64,000 nucleotides of DNA from assembly GCA_013214945.1 (NCBI GenBank), contig JABSRT010000006.1:176254-240253 (forward strand), in the 5' to 3' direction. The position numbers and the translations under genes were made by a program. Shown in pieces: positions 27,599 through 38,122 of this stretch. Positions within the stretch are counted from its first letter, which is position 1. Each line of letters opens with the position of its first letter. This stretch comes from Gammaproteobacteria bacterium (lineage in GTDB: Bacteria > Pseudomonadota > Gammaproteobacteria > Enterobacterales > Psychrobiaceae). The notes beneath the pieces are model-generated. The model had not been told where the DNA came from. It did no database searches and worked only from the letters and a program-made list of their open reading frames with translations.

Positions 27599-27633
27599 AA
27601 AAAAGCCCGTAAACTATAAGCTTACGGGCTTTT
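27599..27633 (-). terminator. Element-supplied terminator for groEL
   Basis: A perfect 12-bp stem AAAAGCCCGTAA / TTACGGGCTTTT with a 9-base loop; the minus strand ends in six T's. It stands between the int upstream region and the groEL stop codon, so it stops groEL transcription from entering the element. Confidence 0.75.
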
Positions 27634-27663
27634 CTAGGAAGTGCTAGTATTTGGGCAATACGT

Positions 27664-29319
<1,656 letters not shown>

Positions 29320-29352
29320 CTAAATTCTGTTAATTAGTGGTCAATGAAGGGA

Positions 29353-29646
29353 TTAAGCTTCAACAATTGCCAAGATGTCTGCTTCAGACATAATTAATAC
29401 TTCTTCGCCGTCAATTTTTTCTTTTTCAACGCCGTAACCATCTTTGAAAATTACTGTGTCGCCAACTTTAACATCAAGAGGACGAACGTCACCGCTTTCT
29501 AGAATACGGCCGTTACCTGTGGCTAGTACTTTACCGCGAGTAGATACTTGTGCGGCGCTGCCTGTTAATACGATACCGCCAGCAGATTTAGATTCAGACT
29601 CAGTGCGCTTAACGATAACACGATCGTGTAGAGGACGAATTTTCAT
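29353..29646 (-). CDS. groES: Co-chaperonin GroES (10 kDa)
   Basis: 97 residues, the standard length, with the mobile loop ([18 protein letters not shown]) that docks on GroEL and the conserved [10 protein letters not shown] start. AGGAG precedes the ATG. groEL follows after 42 bp. It forms the heptameric lid of the folding chamber. Confidence 0.98.
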   Translation of the reverse strand: MKIRPLHDRVIVKRTESESKSAGGIVLTGSAAQVSTRGKVLATGNGRILESGDVRPLDVKVGDTVIFKDGYGVEKEKIDGEEVLIMSEADILAIVEA

Positions 29647-29732
29647 GGTTAACTCCTAATAATTTTCAAAATATGGGTCAGTACAGCACGGGCTGCACTT
29701 ATTGTTTATGATTATTTTTGCTTGTGAATAAG

Positions 29733-29760
29733 AGGTGGGGGTGTAATTTACAGAACCAAG
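29733..29760 (-). promoter_or_regulatory. Possible heat-shock (sigma-32-like) promoter of groES-groEL
   Basis: On the minus strand, CTTGGTT and CCCCCACCT are 12 bp apart, about 90 bp before groES. This resembles the CTTGAAA/CCCCATnT pattern, but the -35 match is poor. Confidence 0.35.
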
Positions 29761-29859
29761 GGCTAGCTGATAATTTTTTCAATTTATCGTGTTTTATTTA
29801 TCCGGAAATCATTAAAACGCAGGTACAATAGTTCTTTTTTATTAGGCTACCGATTTCTT

Positions 29860-31188
29860 TTGAGATTAAATCTCCTGCAAGGTTCAACCCGCCACACCTT
29901 AACAAAAATGAGTATCCCCTCTGGTTTGGGTATTTTGACCATTTTTGGCTTTAATTTAGTCGATACTTGGTTTGTTAGTTTACTGGGTACCGATGAACTG
30001 GCCGCTATCAGTTTTACTTTTCCTGTTGGTTTAATTTTATCGAGTGTGATCATTGGTCTTGGCAGTGGTTTGTCGGCATCGCTCGCGCGAATGTTGGGCC
30101 AAGGTGCTAACAATGACGATGCTAATCTAGTGGTGAGCAGTTTAATTTTAGGGCTTGGTTTGGTGATCTTGTTAAGCGCCATTGGCATTGTCTCGATTTA
30201 CCCGCTGTTTAGTTTCTTGGGCGCGCCGCCACATTTAATTCCGTTAATTGAGCAATATATTAGTGTCTGGTATGTCGCCATTATCTTCTTAGTTATTCCG
30301 ATGTTGGGCAACAGCGCGCTGCGGGCAACCGGTAATACCAAATTGCCGAGCTTAGTCATGGCAATCGCTGGCTTACTCAATGCGATATTCGATCCTATTT
30401 TGATCTTTGGTTGGGGTCCTTTTCCTGCGATGGGCATGCAAGGCGCGGCAATAGCGACCTTGTTGGCGTGGTTTTTCTCGATGTTAGGCTCGTTATTTTT
30501 ACTTTATCGCAGCGATCTTATTCGCCGGGTTAAACTCAGTTTTAGTCAATGTTATGGGCACTGGCAAACGGTGTTGAAAATAGGGCGGCCCGCGGCACTG
30601 TCAAACATGATCAATCCTTTGATTAATGCAATTATTATGGCGATGTTAGCCAGTGCAGATACGGCAGCGGTGGCCGCCTTTGGTGTGGGCATTCGAATTG
30701 AGTCGTTACTATTAATTAGTATTATGGCGTTGTCTTCGTCATTAACGCCTTTTATCGCGCAAAACCTTGGGGCGGGGCAGACGTTGCGCGCGCAACGGGC
30801 TTTGGTCGGTAGTGCCAAATTTTCAATCTTAACGCAATTGGTATGCTATGTAGTAGTGGCATTATTAGCACGACCGATTGCTAATTTATTTAGTCAGGAC
30901 ACCGCGGTAATTGAGTATATAGTGGTGTTTTTACGCATTGTGCCTTTTGCTTACGGCGCGCTCGGCATTGTGATTATGTTGGCGGTCAGCCTTAATGCCT
31001 ATAATCGCCCCGGCAGCTCGTTGGCGCTTAATTTATCGCGTTTATTTTTATTGATGTTACCGTTGGCTTGGTTAGGTAATACCTTGCTTGGTGCGACGGG
31101 CATATTTGCCGCGATTGCTATTGCTAACATTATTATGGGTGGGGCGAGCTATTTATTGGCCTTGCGGATAAGTGAAACCAAGCTTTAA
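29860..31188 (+). CDS. MATE family multidrug/cation antiporter
   Basis: 442 residues with about 12 hydrophobic helices. The N-terminal MATE signature is LLQGSTRHTLTKMSIPSGLGILTIFGFNLVDTWFVSLLGTDELAAIS, repeated in the second half (KIGRPAALSNMINPLINAIIMAMLASADTAAVAAFGVGIRIES). It exports drugs or metabolites using an ion gradient at the inner membrane. The frame starts with TTG at 29860; the only nearby ATG (29908) would cut into the conserved N-terminus, so a TTG start is likely. Substrate is unknown. Confidence 0.85.
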   Translation: MRLNLLQGSTRHTLTKMSIPSGLGILTIFGFNLVDTWFVSLLGTDELAAISFTFPVGLILSSVIIGLGSGLSASLARMLGQGANNDDANLVVSSLILGLGLVILLSAIGIVSIYPLFSFLGAPPHLIPLIEQYISVWYVAIIFLVIPMLGNSALRATGNTKLPSLVMAIAGLLNAIFDPILIFGWGPFPAMGMQGAAIATLLAWFFSMLGSLFLLYRSDLIRRVKLSFSQCYGHWQTVLKIGRPAALSNMINPLINAIIMAMLASADTAAVAAFGVGIRIESLLLISIMALSSSLTPFIAQNLGAGQTLRAQRALVGSAKFSILTQLVCYVVVALLARPIANLFSQDTAVIEYIVVFLRIVPFAYGALGIVIMLAVSLNAYNRPGSSLALNLSRLFLLMLPLAWLGNTLLGATGIFAAIAIANIIMGGASYLLALRISETKL

Positions 31189-31198
31189 AACCAATAAA

Positions 31199-31879
31199 TT
31201 AATCGCGTAGTACCTGCCATGCTTCACACATGGTTCTGAATTTTTCGGCATTGCCTTGGTGACGATCTGGATGCCAGCGCAGTGCGAGTCGTCGCCATTG
31301 CTGGCGAATATCCGTTTGGGTGGCTTGTTGAGGTAATTCAAAAACAATTAAGGCGGCTCGCCGGTCTTTGGAGTTAGCGCTGCATTTATTATCTGCACCA
31401 ATATGTTCCTGATAACGGCTCCAAAATTGTTCTAACATTTGGCGGATATAGTCGCCACTGACCTGATAATTGTCCCAGTTTAGATAGTACTCACGCAAAC
31501 TTTGCTCGGCTTGGATTTCTAACGCGAGATCTGTTGGTACGCAAGAGCATATTCTTATATCCATTGCCTGTACTTGCAGCCATTGCTGCGGCAGCAACAG
31601 CGCTTGCAATTGAAACAGCGCATTCATCAGCAGAAAGTTACGCTTAAACAAGTCTTGATTGGGATCTGGATCCATCGTTATAAGCAAACCGTGCTGTTTA
31701 AGCTGCGTCGCCAAATAATGAATTTTCCAACTGTGGTCTGTTTTTTTTAGTAGCCCCAGCAAGGGCCAAATTAATGGGTTGTCTTGATCTGGTTGCTTGG
31801 CATGAGTTGTTTCTGTAAGTGACACTTTACTCAATGCTCCTCTGCCATTTTTATATAGTCGCGTTAGCGGGTTGTTCAA
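31199..31879 (-). CDS. DnaJ-related protein with C-terminal J domain
   Basis: 226 residues. The J domain is at the C-terminus (about 172-226) with the HPD motif in LRWHPDRHQGNAEKFRTMCEAWQVL. The N-terminal part (NPLIWPLLGLLKK...QHGLL..MDPDPNQDLFKRNFLLMNALFQLQ) matches the gammaproteobacterial DNAJ-related family. It probably recruits DnaK to particular substrates. The start overlaps the HD-GYP gene end by 29 bp. A GTG at codon 19 behind AGGAG is an alternative start, which would remove most of the overlap. Confidence 0.8.
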   Translation of the reverse strand: MNNPLTRLYKNGRGALSKVSLTETTHAKQPDQDNPLIWPLLGLLKKTDHSWKIHYLATQLKQHGLLITMDPDPNQDLFKRNFLLMNALFQLQALLLPQQWLQVQAMDIRICSCVPTDLALEIQAEQSLREYYLNWDNYQVSGDYIRQMLEQFWSRYQEHIGADNKCSANSKDRRAALIVFELPQQATQTDIRQQWRRLALRWHPDRHQGNAEKFRTMCEAWQVLRD

Positions 31880-34800
31880 GATATTTGATAATATTAACTT
31901 GATCCATTTGTTCTGGCTCTAAAAATAGTTCACCAAATTGCCAGTAAATACCACTGGTTAATAACAACTGGAAGATGTCCATGTCGATCTGATTTCCTAA
32001 GGCCATATTATATAACATATCAATCGCGACACTGAGCGATTTAGGTTCTTTATACGGACTTTTCGATGACGTTAAGGCGGCAAACCTGTCGGCTATAGCC
32101 ATGACGCGATCGGGAATACTAAGTTGTTCTGCGGTTAAGCTTCTTGGATAACCACTGCCTCTTAAGGTTTCGTGATGGGTTGAGGCATAGCGAGGGATTT
32201 TTGCTAATTCTGGTGGCAGCGGCAGTGTTTCAAGCATTTTTATGGTACTGATAATATGCTCGTTAATCTTAAATCGCTCTTCGGTCGTCAAGGTGCCGCG
32301 AGTCACTGACAGGTTGTATAGTTCGCCATTGTTGTACAAATACTCAGGAATTTTCATTTTAATATTATGTTTTGGATCGAACTCTAAGGGTTGTTGGCGT
32401 CTGACAAGGTGTTCAGGTTTATCCATTATTAAGTGTTCGGTGACCGGGAAATCAAGCGAGCGGGGGCTAAGGTGTGTTGTTTCTGCGATAGACAAACCTA
32501 AGGTGTCGTCAAAATTTCGTTGCCAGGTTACGCTAGCCAAAGCGCGTAAGCGTACAATATCGCGATGAGGCATAAAGTCACTGCCAAGATTAACGTTGGC
32601 AATAAATTCAAAGTCATCAACTAGGGTGGCACGTTGCTGTTGCAATCGTTGTTGCAATAAAGCGTAATTTAACGGTTTTTGTGATACTTCGACTAAGTAT
32701 TCTATCTCTAGGTCGCGCCATAATACCTCAAAGCGCATTCTTATTTCGTGGATCCTATTATAAACGCCTTCGAGTTTTGTGGCTTTATTAATGATGTGAT
32801 CCGGGGTGGTTATCTTGCCACAGTCATGTAACGCCGCAGCAATGCTAAATTCACGTCGTTCATTTTTAGAAAAGCTAAAGTTTTCAAAGGCTGGTTGTTG
32901 TGATTTAGATGCACAATCGACTAGCATCATTGCCAATTGGGGTACGCGTTTGCAATGTTGGGCGGTCGAGCTTGATTTATCATCAATCGCCTGACTAATA
33001 ATGCCGGTAAAAGCTTGTAGTAGGTCCTGTTGGTCCTGCTGGTGGTGAATTAACTTAGCATTTTGGCTATTAATGTTATTAAAGTAGTTAGTAAAGGGTT
33101 TGGCCGCAAACCAAGCTGTTGGTAATAGAAAAGTTAGGATTGCTAAGGCGATCATTGATGAAAATTTAGCTTCGCGTAAACTGTTGGCGGTGATTCTATC
33201 GAGTGGAATAACGATTGAAAATAGACTGGTATTTTGCGGATGAAGCAGGATGTTTTTTGAAAAAATAACATAGTCTATATCATTAACCGTGGTGGTTAAT
33301 GGTGATGAATTTGGTTGTATAGTCGTGTGTGGATTGATGAGCTCAGGGTAGGGAATAATACCGTTAGTAATTTTATTTTTGACACTGTTGTTGGTACTTA
33401 ACCATTTTTCTTGTAATGCTAGCAGCTTATTAGGTGGAATATTAGCAATAGCAAAGTCAATCAGCTGTGCTAATTCCTGATTGTGATGTTGAGATAAAAA
33501 ATGCAAGGTATTGGGAAAGCTAAGCGGCAGAAACGTTAAATTATTATGGTATTTAATATCGGTAATAAAAAACTGATGCGCAATATTCTTAACGATAACT
33601 TCAACATCGAGTCCCGCATAAACAGTGCCTGAGCGCACGGCGTGTAATACCTCTTTGCGGCTTTCTAATTCGACGATGTTAACCCGCGGAAAATTTTGCT
33701 GGAGGCTATTGGTAATAGACCAACCTTTGACAATGCCCAAGCGCCGCCCTGCTAACATTTCTAAGCGAGTGACATCTGGTACCGCCGGTTTGGTAAAGAT
33801 GGTAAAAGCTAAATTAGCAAAAGAGCTACTCAATATGCCATCACGTTCATTATCGTGAGTATGGTAGACAGCTTGACGCATGTCGATGTCATTATGCTTA
33901 AATTTTTCGGCTAATTTTGCGCTGCTAAAACCATTGATGTATTGAAATTGTAAGCCGGTCATTTTAGCAATAATAGAAATAATATCGACCGCATAACCTT
34001 TCGGCTGTCCGGCGATTACAAAATCAAGTGGCGCAGAATCTGTTGCATTAGTAATGCTAATTAACGGTGTGTTTGCGACGAATTTCTGCTGTGCTGAGCT
34101 TAACTCTAAAGGTTCTATATCGGCAACCGGGTCTAGCTGATATGGCATGGTGTTGGACGCAATTATTTCACCGCTGTTTTTTGATAAATAGACCTGCCCG
34201 ATATCATTTATTTGTTGTTGAATTAAATAATCAGAAATCGACGTTAAGGCGATATCAATGCCAAGCACCGCCTTGCCATCAGCAAGTCGGGTTGAGTAAG
34301 TTTGGCCTGGAGTTTTTAACAGTTGAAACAAATAAGGCTCAGATTTAAGGGTTTGCTGGGCTTTAGCATTATTATACCAAGGGCGTTTGGTGGCATAAAA
34401 ATTACTCTGCTGCTGGGTGACTGTTCGTCGTTTAAAATCATGATTTAAAAAATTGTAATGACGTAATCGTTGGCCGTTATGCTCTTTTATTGTGACTACA
34501 ATCCAACGATCTTCAGGCAGAGCGCCATATTGATTACGGACGATAGGGGCCGAATCAAGGTTAATTAACTCGTAAAAATCACCATTGTCAAAGCCGACAT
34601 AAATCGCGTAAAACACCGGGTTATTTAACATTATTTGGGCGAATAGTTCGCGAGTTTGTGGTTTTATCCAGTTGTTGGCGGTCAAGTCGCTGTGCAGCGA
34701 TAAGATCTTTGAGGCATTAAGGGCTTTGGTATCTAAGGAAGCAATATAGTCACTGGTATTGTCGGCTGAAAGCTCGTACAACGAGAAAGCGGATTGGGTC

Positions 34801-34928
34801 GCGAGGTTTTTACTAAAATAGTACTGCAGCCCAATGGTTATCGATGCCGTGATTAGAGTTACCGCGGCGGTAAATAACAGCAAACTCGAACGAATTGATA
34901 GCTTTAATTGACTTTGTTGAGTGCTCAC
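31851..34928 (-). CDS. Membrane sensor with periplasmic solute-binding and HD-GYP domains
   Basis: 1025 residues. TM1 is about 14-36. A periplasmic dCache-like region follows (about 45-290), then a bacterial solute-binding-protein type 3 fold (about 305-510; GYAVDIISIIAKMTGLQFQYI...LAGRRLGIVKGWS). TM2 is about 590-610. The cytoplasmic HD-GYP domain has ALHDCGKI and HHETLRGSGYPRSLTAEQLSIPDRVMAIADRFAALTS, separated by a longer insertion than usual. It is probably a cyclic-di-GMP phosphodiesterase switched by a small periplasmic ligand. Key HD and GYP residues are present. The downstream DnaJ-related gene overlaps it. Confidence 0.88.
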   Translation of the reverse strand: MSTQQSQLKLSIRSSLLLFTAAVTLITASITIGLQYYFSKNLATQSAFSLYELSADNTSDYIASLDTKALNASKILSLHSDLTANNWIKPQTRELFAQIMLNNPVFYAIYVGFDNGDFYELINLDSAPIVRNQYGALPEDRWIVVTIKEHNGQRLRHYNFLNHDFKRRTVTQQQSNFYATKRPWYNNAKAQQTLKSEPYLFQLLKTPGQTYSTRLADGKAVLGIDIALTSISDYLIQQQINDIGQVYLSKNSGEIIASNTMPYQLDPVADIEPLELSSAQQKFVANTPLISITNATDSAPLDFVIAGQPKGYAVDIISIIAKMTGLQFQYINGFSSAKLAEKFKHNDIDMRQAVYHTHDNERDGILSSSFANLAFTIFTKPAVPDVTRLEMLAGRRLGIVKGWSITNSLQQNFPRVNIVELESRKEVLHAVRSGTVYAGLDVEVIVKNIAHQFFITDIKYHNNLTFLPLSFPNTLHFLSQHHNQELAQLIDFAIANIPPNKLLALQEKWLSTNNSVKNKITNGIIPYPELINPHTTIQPNSSPLTTTVNDIDYVIFSKNILLHPQNTSLFSIVIPLDRITANSLREAKFSSMIALAILTFLLPTAWFAAKPFTNYFNNINSQNAKLIHHQQDQQDLLQAFTGIISQAIDDKSSSTAQHCKRVPQLAMMLVDCASKSQQPAFENFSFSKNERREFSIAAALHDCGKITTPDHIINKATKLEGVYNRIHEIRMRFEVLWRDLEIEYLVEVSQKPLNYALLQQRLQQQRATLVDDFEFIANVNLGSDFMPHRDIVRLRALASVTWQRNFDDTLGLSIAETTHLSPRSLDFPVTEHLIMDKPEHLVRRQQPLEFDPKHNIKMKIPEYLYNNGELYNLSVTRGTLTTEERFKINEHIISTIKMLETLPLPPELAKIPRYASTHHETLRGSGYPRSLTAEQLSIPDRVMAIADRFAALTSSKSPYKEPKSLSVAIDMLYNMALGNQIDMDIFQLLLTSGIYWQFGELFLEPEQMDQVNIIKYLEQPANATI

Positions 34929-35077
34929 TACGTGTCCTTACGTCTAAGTATCAAATCGATGGGTCTTATTGATTCTCTGGCAATCTCAGGTGTTAGTCAA
35001 TGATTAGTTGGTTGTTTATTATCCTTTTATTTCGCTAATAAATGGATAGTTTTGTGACAAGTGATAGTTGGGAAATG

Positions 35078-35102
35078 GCCGACGATGAAGATAGTCGTCG
35101 GC
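35078..35102. repeat. Hairpin downstream of fxsA
   Basis: A perfect 8-bp stem GCCGACGA / TCGTCGGC with a 9-base loop just after the fxsA stop, without a T-run. It may stabilise the mRNA 3' end or act as a weak terminator. Confidence 0.4.
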
Positions 35103-35109
35103 TAAATTG

Positions 35110-35700
35110 TTATTGGTTGTGCTTGTTTCGGGCTTGTTCAGTGTCTTGTTCGTTGGTTTGAGCATTGCTTTGAGCATTGCTTTGGGCATTGTTTTGAACA
35201 TTGTCTTGAGCAGTACTTTGATTGATGCGGCTTTGGTCTTTACTGACAAATTCACCTTCAATGATGTCTTCTGATTGTGACTGGGTTGAGCCAAAACCTT
35301 GGCCACCAAACGGATCGTTAGCGCTTTGGCGCTTAATCATTTTAGTCAGGCAGTAATTGGCAAAGGCTTGTCGGGTTACAGGCAGTAGTAATAACAGTCC
35401 GAGTCCATCAGTGGCAAATCCAGGGGTAACTAATAATACGCCCGCAACGGCTAGCATCACGCCTTCGAGCATTTCTTGGCCGGGTTGTAAGCCTTGTTGA
35501 ATCTTTTGTTGAGCCGACAGCAAGGTTTTTAATCCTTGGCTACGCACCAACGAAGCACCAACTGCGGCGGTTAAGATAACCAGAGCAATGGTCGGCACTA
35601 GGCCTAGGTAGTCACCGACCTGAATTAAAATTGATATTTCAATAATAGGAACGATAACAAAAATAAGAAATAATATAATAAACACGCTAACTTCACTCAT
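35110..35700 (-). CDS. fxsA: FxsA family inner-membrane protein
   Basis: 196 residues with membrane segments in the first about 130 residues (VFIILFLIFVIVPIIEISILIQVG; VPTIALVILTAAVGASLVRSQGL; MLAVAGVLLVTPGFATDGLGLLLLLP). These are typical of FxsA, whose overexpression relieves F-plasmid exclusion of phage T7. The C-terminal tail is hydrophilic and contains short N-A-Q-S/T repeats encoded by 12-bp DNA repeats (about 35160-35210), a likely slippage product. In E. coli fxsA also lies near groES-groEL. Confidence 0.9.
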   Translation of the reverse strand: MSEVSVFIILFLIFVIVPIIEISILIQVGDYLGLVPTIALVILTAAVGASLVRSQGLKTLLSAQQKIQQGLQPGQEMLEGVMLAVAGVLLVTPGFATDGLGLLLLLPVTRQAFANYCLTKMIKRQSANDPFGGQGFGSTQSQSEDIIEGEFVSKDQSRINQSTAQDNVQNNAQSNAQSNAQTNEQDTEQARNKHNQ

Positions 35701-35751
35701 TGATTTATTTATATAAAGAAATCAACATGTTGAAATCTTTCGGTAACTTGC

Positions 35752-35793
35752 AATAGCAGGGTGGGATTTAAATAAAACCAATACCCTGCTATT
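35752..35793. repeat. Inverted repeat between fxsA and cutA
   Basis: A perfect 11-bp repeat AATAGCAGGGT / ACCCTGCTATT around a 20-base AT-rich centre, in the divergent promoter region. Candidate operator or RNA hairpin; no known motif recognised. Confidence 0.4.
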
Positions 35794-35867
35794 AATATTG
35801 GGGTAAACTAGCACAATTCAAGCGAGCTCGCCCGATATTATATGTTAGTAATCACTTTAGGATTGTT

Positions 35868-36185
35868 ATGACCGAATTTATTCAAGTAACTTGTAATTGC
35901 CCTGATGAAGACAGTGCCAGGCAAATAGCACAAAGCTTGGTTGAACTTAAGTTGGCCGCTTGTGTCAATATCATCGCCAATGTTGAATCGATTTACAGTT
36001 GGCAGGGGCAGCTTGAGCAAGCTCGTGAAGTTCAGTTGCAAATTAAAACCAGTAAGAGTTTGTATCAAGCGCTTGAAGATAAAATATTGCAGCTTCATCC
36101 GTACGATGTCGCTGAGGTTATTGCGTTACCTATTATTAGTGGTAACAAAGCATATTTAGATTGGTTAAAAGGTAATTTACACTGA
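35868..36185 (+). CDS. cutA: CutA family divalent-cation tolerance protein
   Basis: 105 residues, the normal length of the trimeric ferredoxin-like CutA. Motifs include VTCNCPDEDSARQIAQSLVELKLAACVNII, ESIYSWQG and HPYDVAEVIALPI. AGGA precedes the ATG. The stop codon overlaps the dsbD start by one base (TGATG), as in the E. coli cutA-dsbD pair, so they are co-translated. Confidence 0.96.
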   Translation: MTEFIQVTCNCPDEDSARQIAQSLVELKLAACVNIIANVESIYSWQGQLEQAREVQLQIKTSKSLYQALEDKILQLHPYDVAEVIALPIISGNKAYLDWLKGNLH

Positions 36186-38023
36186 TGTTTACACGTTTTT
36201 CTGGGCGCTCATTTGGCTTACTATTTGCCCACGTCGCGGTCTGTTTTTCTTTATTCATCCCGGTCACTGCTGGCAGTTTTTTTGATGATGAACCACAGTT
36301 TTTACCGGTAGAGCAGGCTTTCAAGTTTAATTTCAGTCAACAAAATGACAAAGTTTTTGTCAATTGGCAGATTGAGCCCGGATATTACCTTTATCAGCAT
36401 CAGTTTAAAGTTACCAGTGATACCGCTCAAATAAAGCCTTTGGTTTTACCTGAAGGTGAAATGCATGACGACCCTTATTTTGGTAAGCAAGTTGTTTATT
36501 ATCAAGCCGCGGCATTTGATTTTGCGTTAAGCCCTAGCGATAAACCTCATCAGATTACGGTTCGCTATCAAGGGTGTGCTGACGCTGGTTTATGTTATCC
36601 ACCGACCACCAAGACGGTATTTTTCGATCCTAAATATGTTACTACCACCACTATTTCGAAATTACCTGTCTCGCCATCAGTTGGCTCTGAATTATCTGGA
36701 CCAGCGGCGAACCAGCAGGGTGACTTAACCAGTGAGCAAGGTAAATTTGCCAGTTTGCTCAGCGGCGGCAGTTTCTATTTGGCCTTATTATTGTTTTTTG
36801 GTTTGGGTGTTGGTTTAGCCTTTACGCCTTGTGTCTTTCCGATGTATCCAATTTTATCTGGCATTATCATGGGCTCGGGTAACCAACTGTCGACCCGTCA
36901 GGCCTTTTTATTGTCGTTTACTTATGTTCAGGGCATGGCAATTACCTATTCAGCATTAGGTTTAGTCGTGGCGTCAGCCGGTTTGAAATTTCAGGCGGCC
37001 TTTCAGCACCCATTAGTATTAGGTGCGCTCGCGATTTTGTTTACCGGTTTAGCTTTGTCGATGTTTGGGGTGTTTAATCTGCAACTGCCGTCATCATGGC
37101 AAAATAAGCTCAATCAATTGTCTAACAATCAAAAAGGTGGCCGTTATGGTGGCGTTTTTGCAATGGGCATGATTTCTGGGCTGGTGGCTTCACCTTGTAC
37201 CACTGCGCCGTTATCGGGCGCCTTGCTTTATGTTGCGCAAACGGGCGATTTATTTCTTGGTGGCATTACCCTGTATGTTTTAAGTTTAGGCATGGGAGTA
37301 CCGTTGTTACTAATGGGTACTTCGGGTGGTAAGTTGTTGCCAAAGGCTGGTGCATGGATGGAAGTGGTTAAAGGGATCTTTGGCTTTATGCTGTTGTCCG
37401 TGGTCGTGATATTGCTCAGCAGGTTTATTAACGAGACTATCAGCATGATGATCTGGGGCTTATGGGCCGTGGCATTAGCGGGATACTTGTTACACCACAA
37501 CAAGCAAACTCAGCACAGCATGATGCACAGCATTAGACATACCTTGGCGTCAGTGATATTAATTCTTGGTACGTTAACAGTGGCTCTGCCTTGGCTTGGC
37601 AATCAAACGTTGATTGGGAAAACTAGCCCTGAGCATCAGGTTGAATTTATTCAGGTTAAAGGTTACGAGCAATTGCAGCAGCAATTAGCGCTGGCTAAGG
37701 CCGACAATGTGCCAGTGATGTTAGACTTTTACGCAGACTGGTGTGTCGCTTGCAAAGACTTTGAAACTAAAACCTTCTCTGATCCTAGTGTTGAGCCATT
37801 ACTGGCTAATATGCGCTTGATTCAAGCTGATGTGACCAATACTGATGCACTTGATATCGAGCTGCAAGACAAGTTAGCGGTGTTGGGGCTGCCGAGCATT
37901 ATTTTATTTGACCGCCAAGGTAATGAGCTTAAAAATTTACGAGTGGTCGGCTTTCAGGAGCCAGCACAATTTAAGCTCGTTGTTGAGCAAGCCTTGAATG
38001 CGGTACCTGCCACTCAAAGTTAG
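36185..38023 (+). CDS. dsbD: Thiol:disulfide interchange protein DsbD
   Basis: 612 residues. It carries electrons from cytoplasmic thioredoxin across the inner membrane to periplasmic DsbC, DsbG and cytochrome c maturation. Signal peptide about 1-30. The N-terminal alpha domain has the cysteine pair CADAGLC. An eight-helix membrane domain has cysteines in FTPCVFP and ASPCTTAP. The C-terminal thioredoxin-like domain has CVAC (Cys520 and Cys523 in DFYADWCVACKDFE). All six working cysteines are present. Confidence 0.96.
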   Translation: MFTRFSGRSFGLLFAHVAVCFSLFIPVTAGSFFDDEPQFLPVEQAFKFNFSQQNDKVFVNWQIEPGYYLYQHQFKVTSDTAQIKPLVLPEGEMHDDPYFGKQVVYYQAAAFDFALSPSDKPHQITVRYQGCADAGLCYPPTTKTVFFDPKYVTTTTISKLPVSPSVGSELSGPAANQQGDLTSEQGKFASLLSGGSFYLALLLFFGLGVGLAFTPCVFPMYPILSGIIMGSGNQLSTRQAFLLSFTYVQGMAITYSALGLVVASAGLKFQAAFQHPLVLGALAILFTGLALSMFGVFNLQLPSSWQNKLNQLSNNQKGGRYGGVFAMGMISGLVASPCTTAPLSGALLYVAQTGDLFLGGITLYVLSLGMGVPLLLMGTSGGKLLPKAGAWMEVVKGIFGFMLLSVVVILLSRFINETISMMIWGLWAVALAGYLLHHNKQTQHSMMHSIRHTLASVILILGTLTVALPWLGNQTLIGKTSPEHQVEFIQVKGYEQLQQQLALAKADNVPVMLDFYADWCVACKDFETKTFSDPSVEPLLANMRLIQADVTNTDALDIELQDKLAVLGLPSIILFDRQGNELKNLRVVGFQEPAQFKLVVEQALNAVPATQS

Positions 38024-38065
38024 CCGTTAACGGTTAGCAGTGAACACAGCACTAGATACAATAAT

Positions 38066-38105
38066 AATAGGGTTTGATACAATCGACGGTATCAAACCCT
38101 ATTTA
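38066..38105 (+). terminator. Terminator-like hairpin after dsbD
   Basis: A perfect 15-bp inverted repeat from AATAGGGTTTGATAC to its complement with an 8-base loop, followed by a short T-run (TTTAT). It lies between dsbD and ubiD. Confidence 0.6.
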
Positions 38106-38122
38106 TCTGATAAAGACTAATA

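Noticed and set aside
35159..35215. Repeats near the 3' end of fxsA as a CRISPR or regulatory array
   Set aside because: They are in-frame 12-bp coding repeats giving N-A-Q-S/T units; no spacers.
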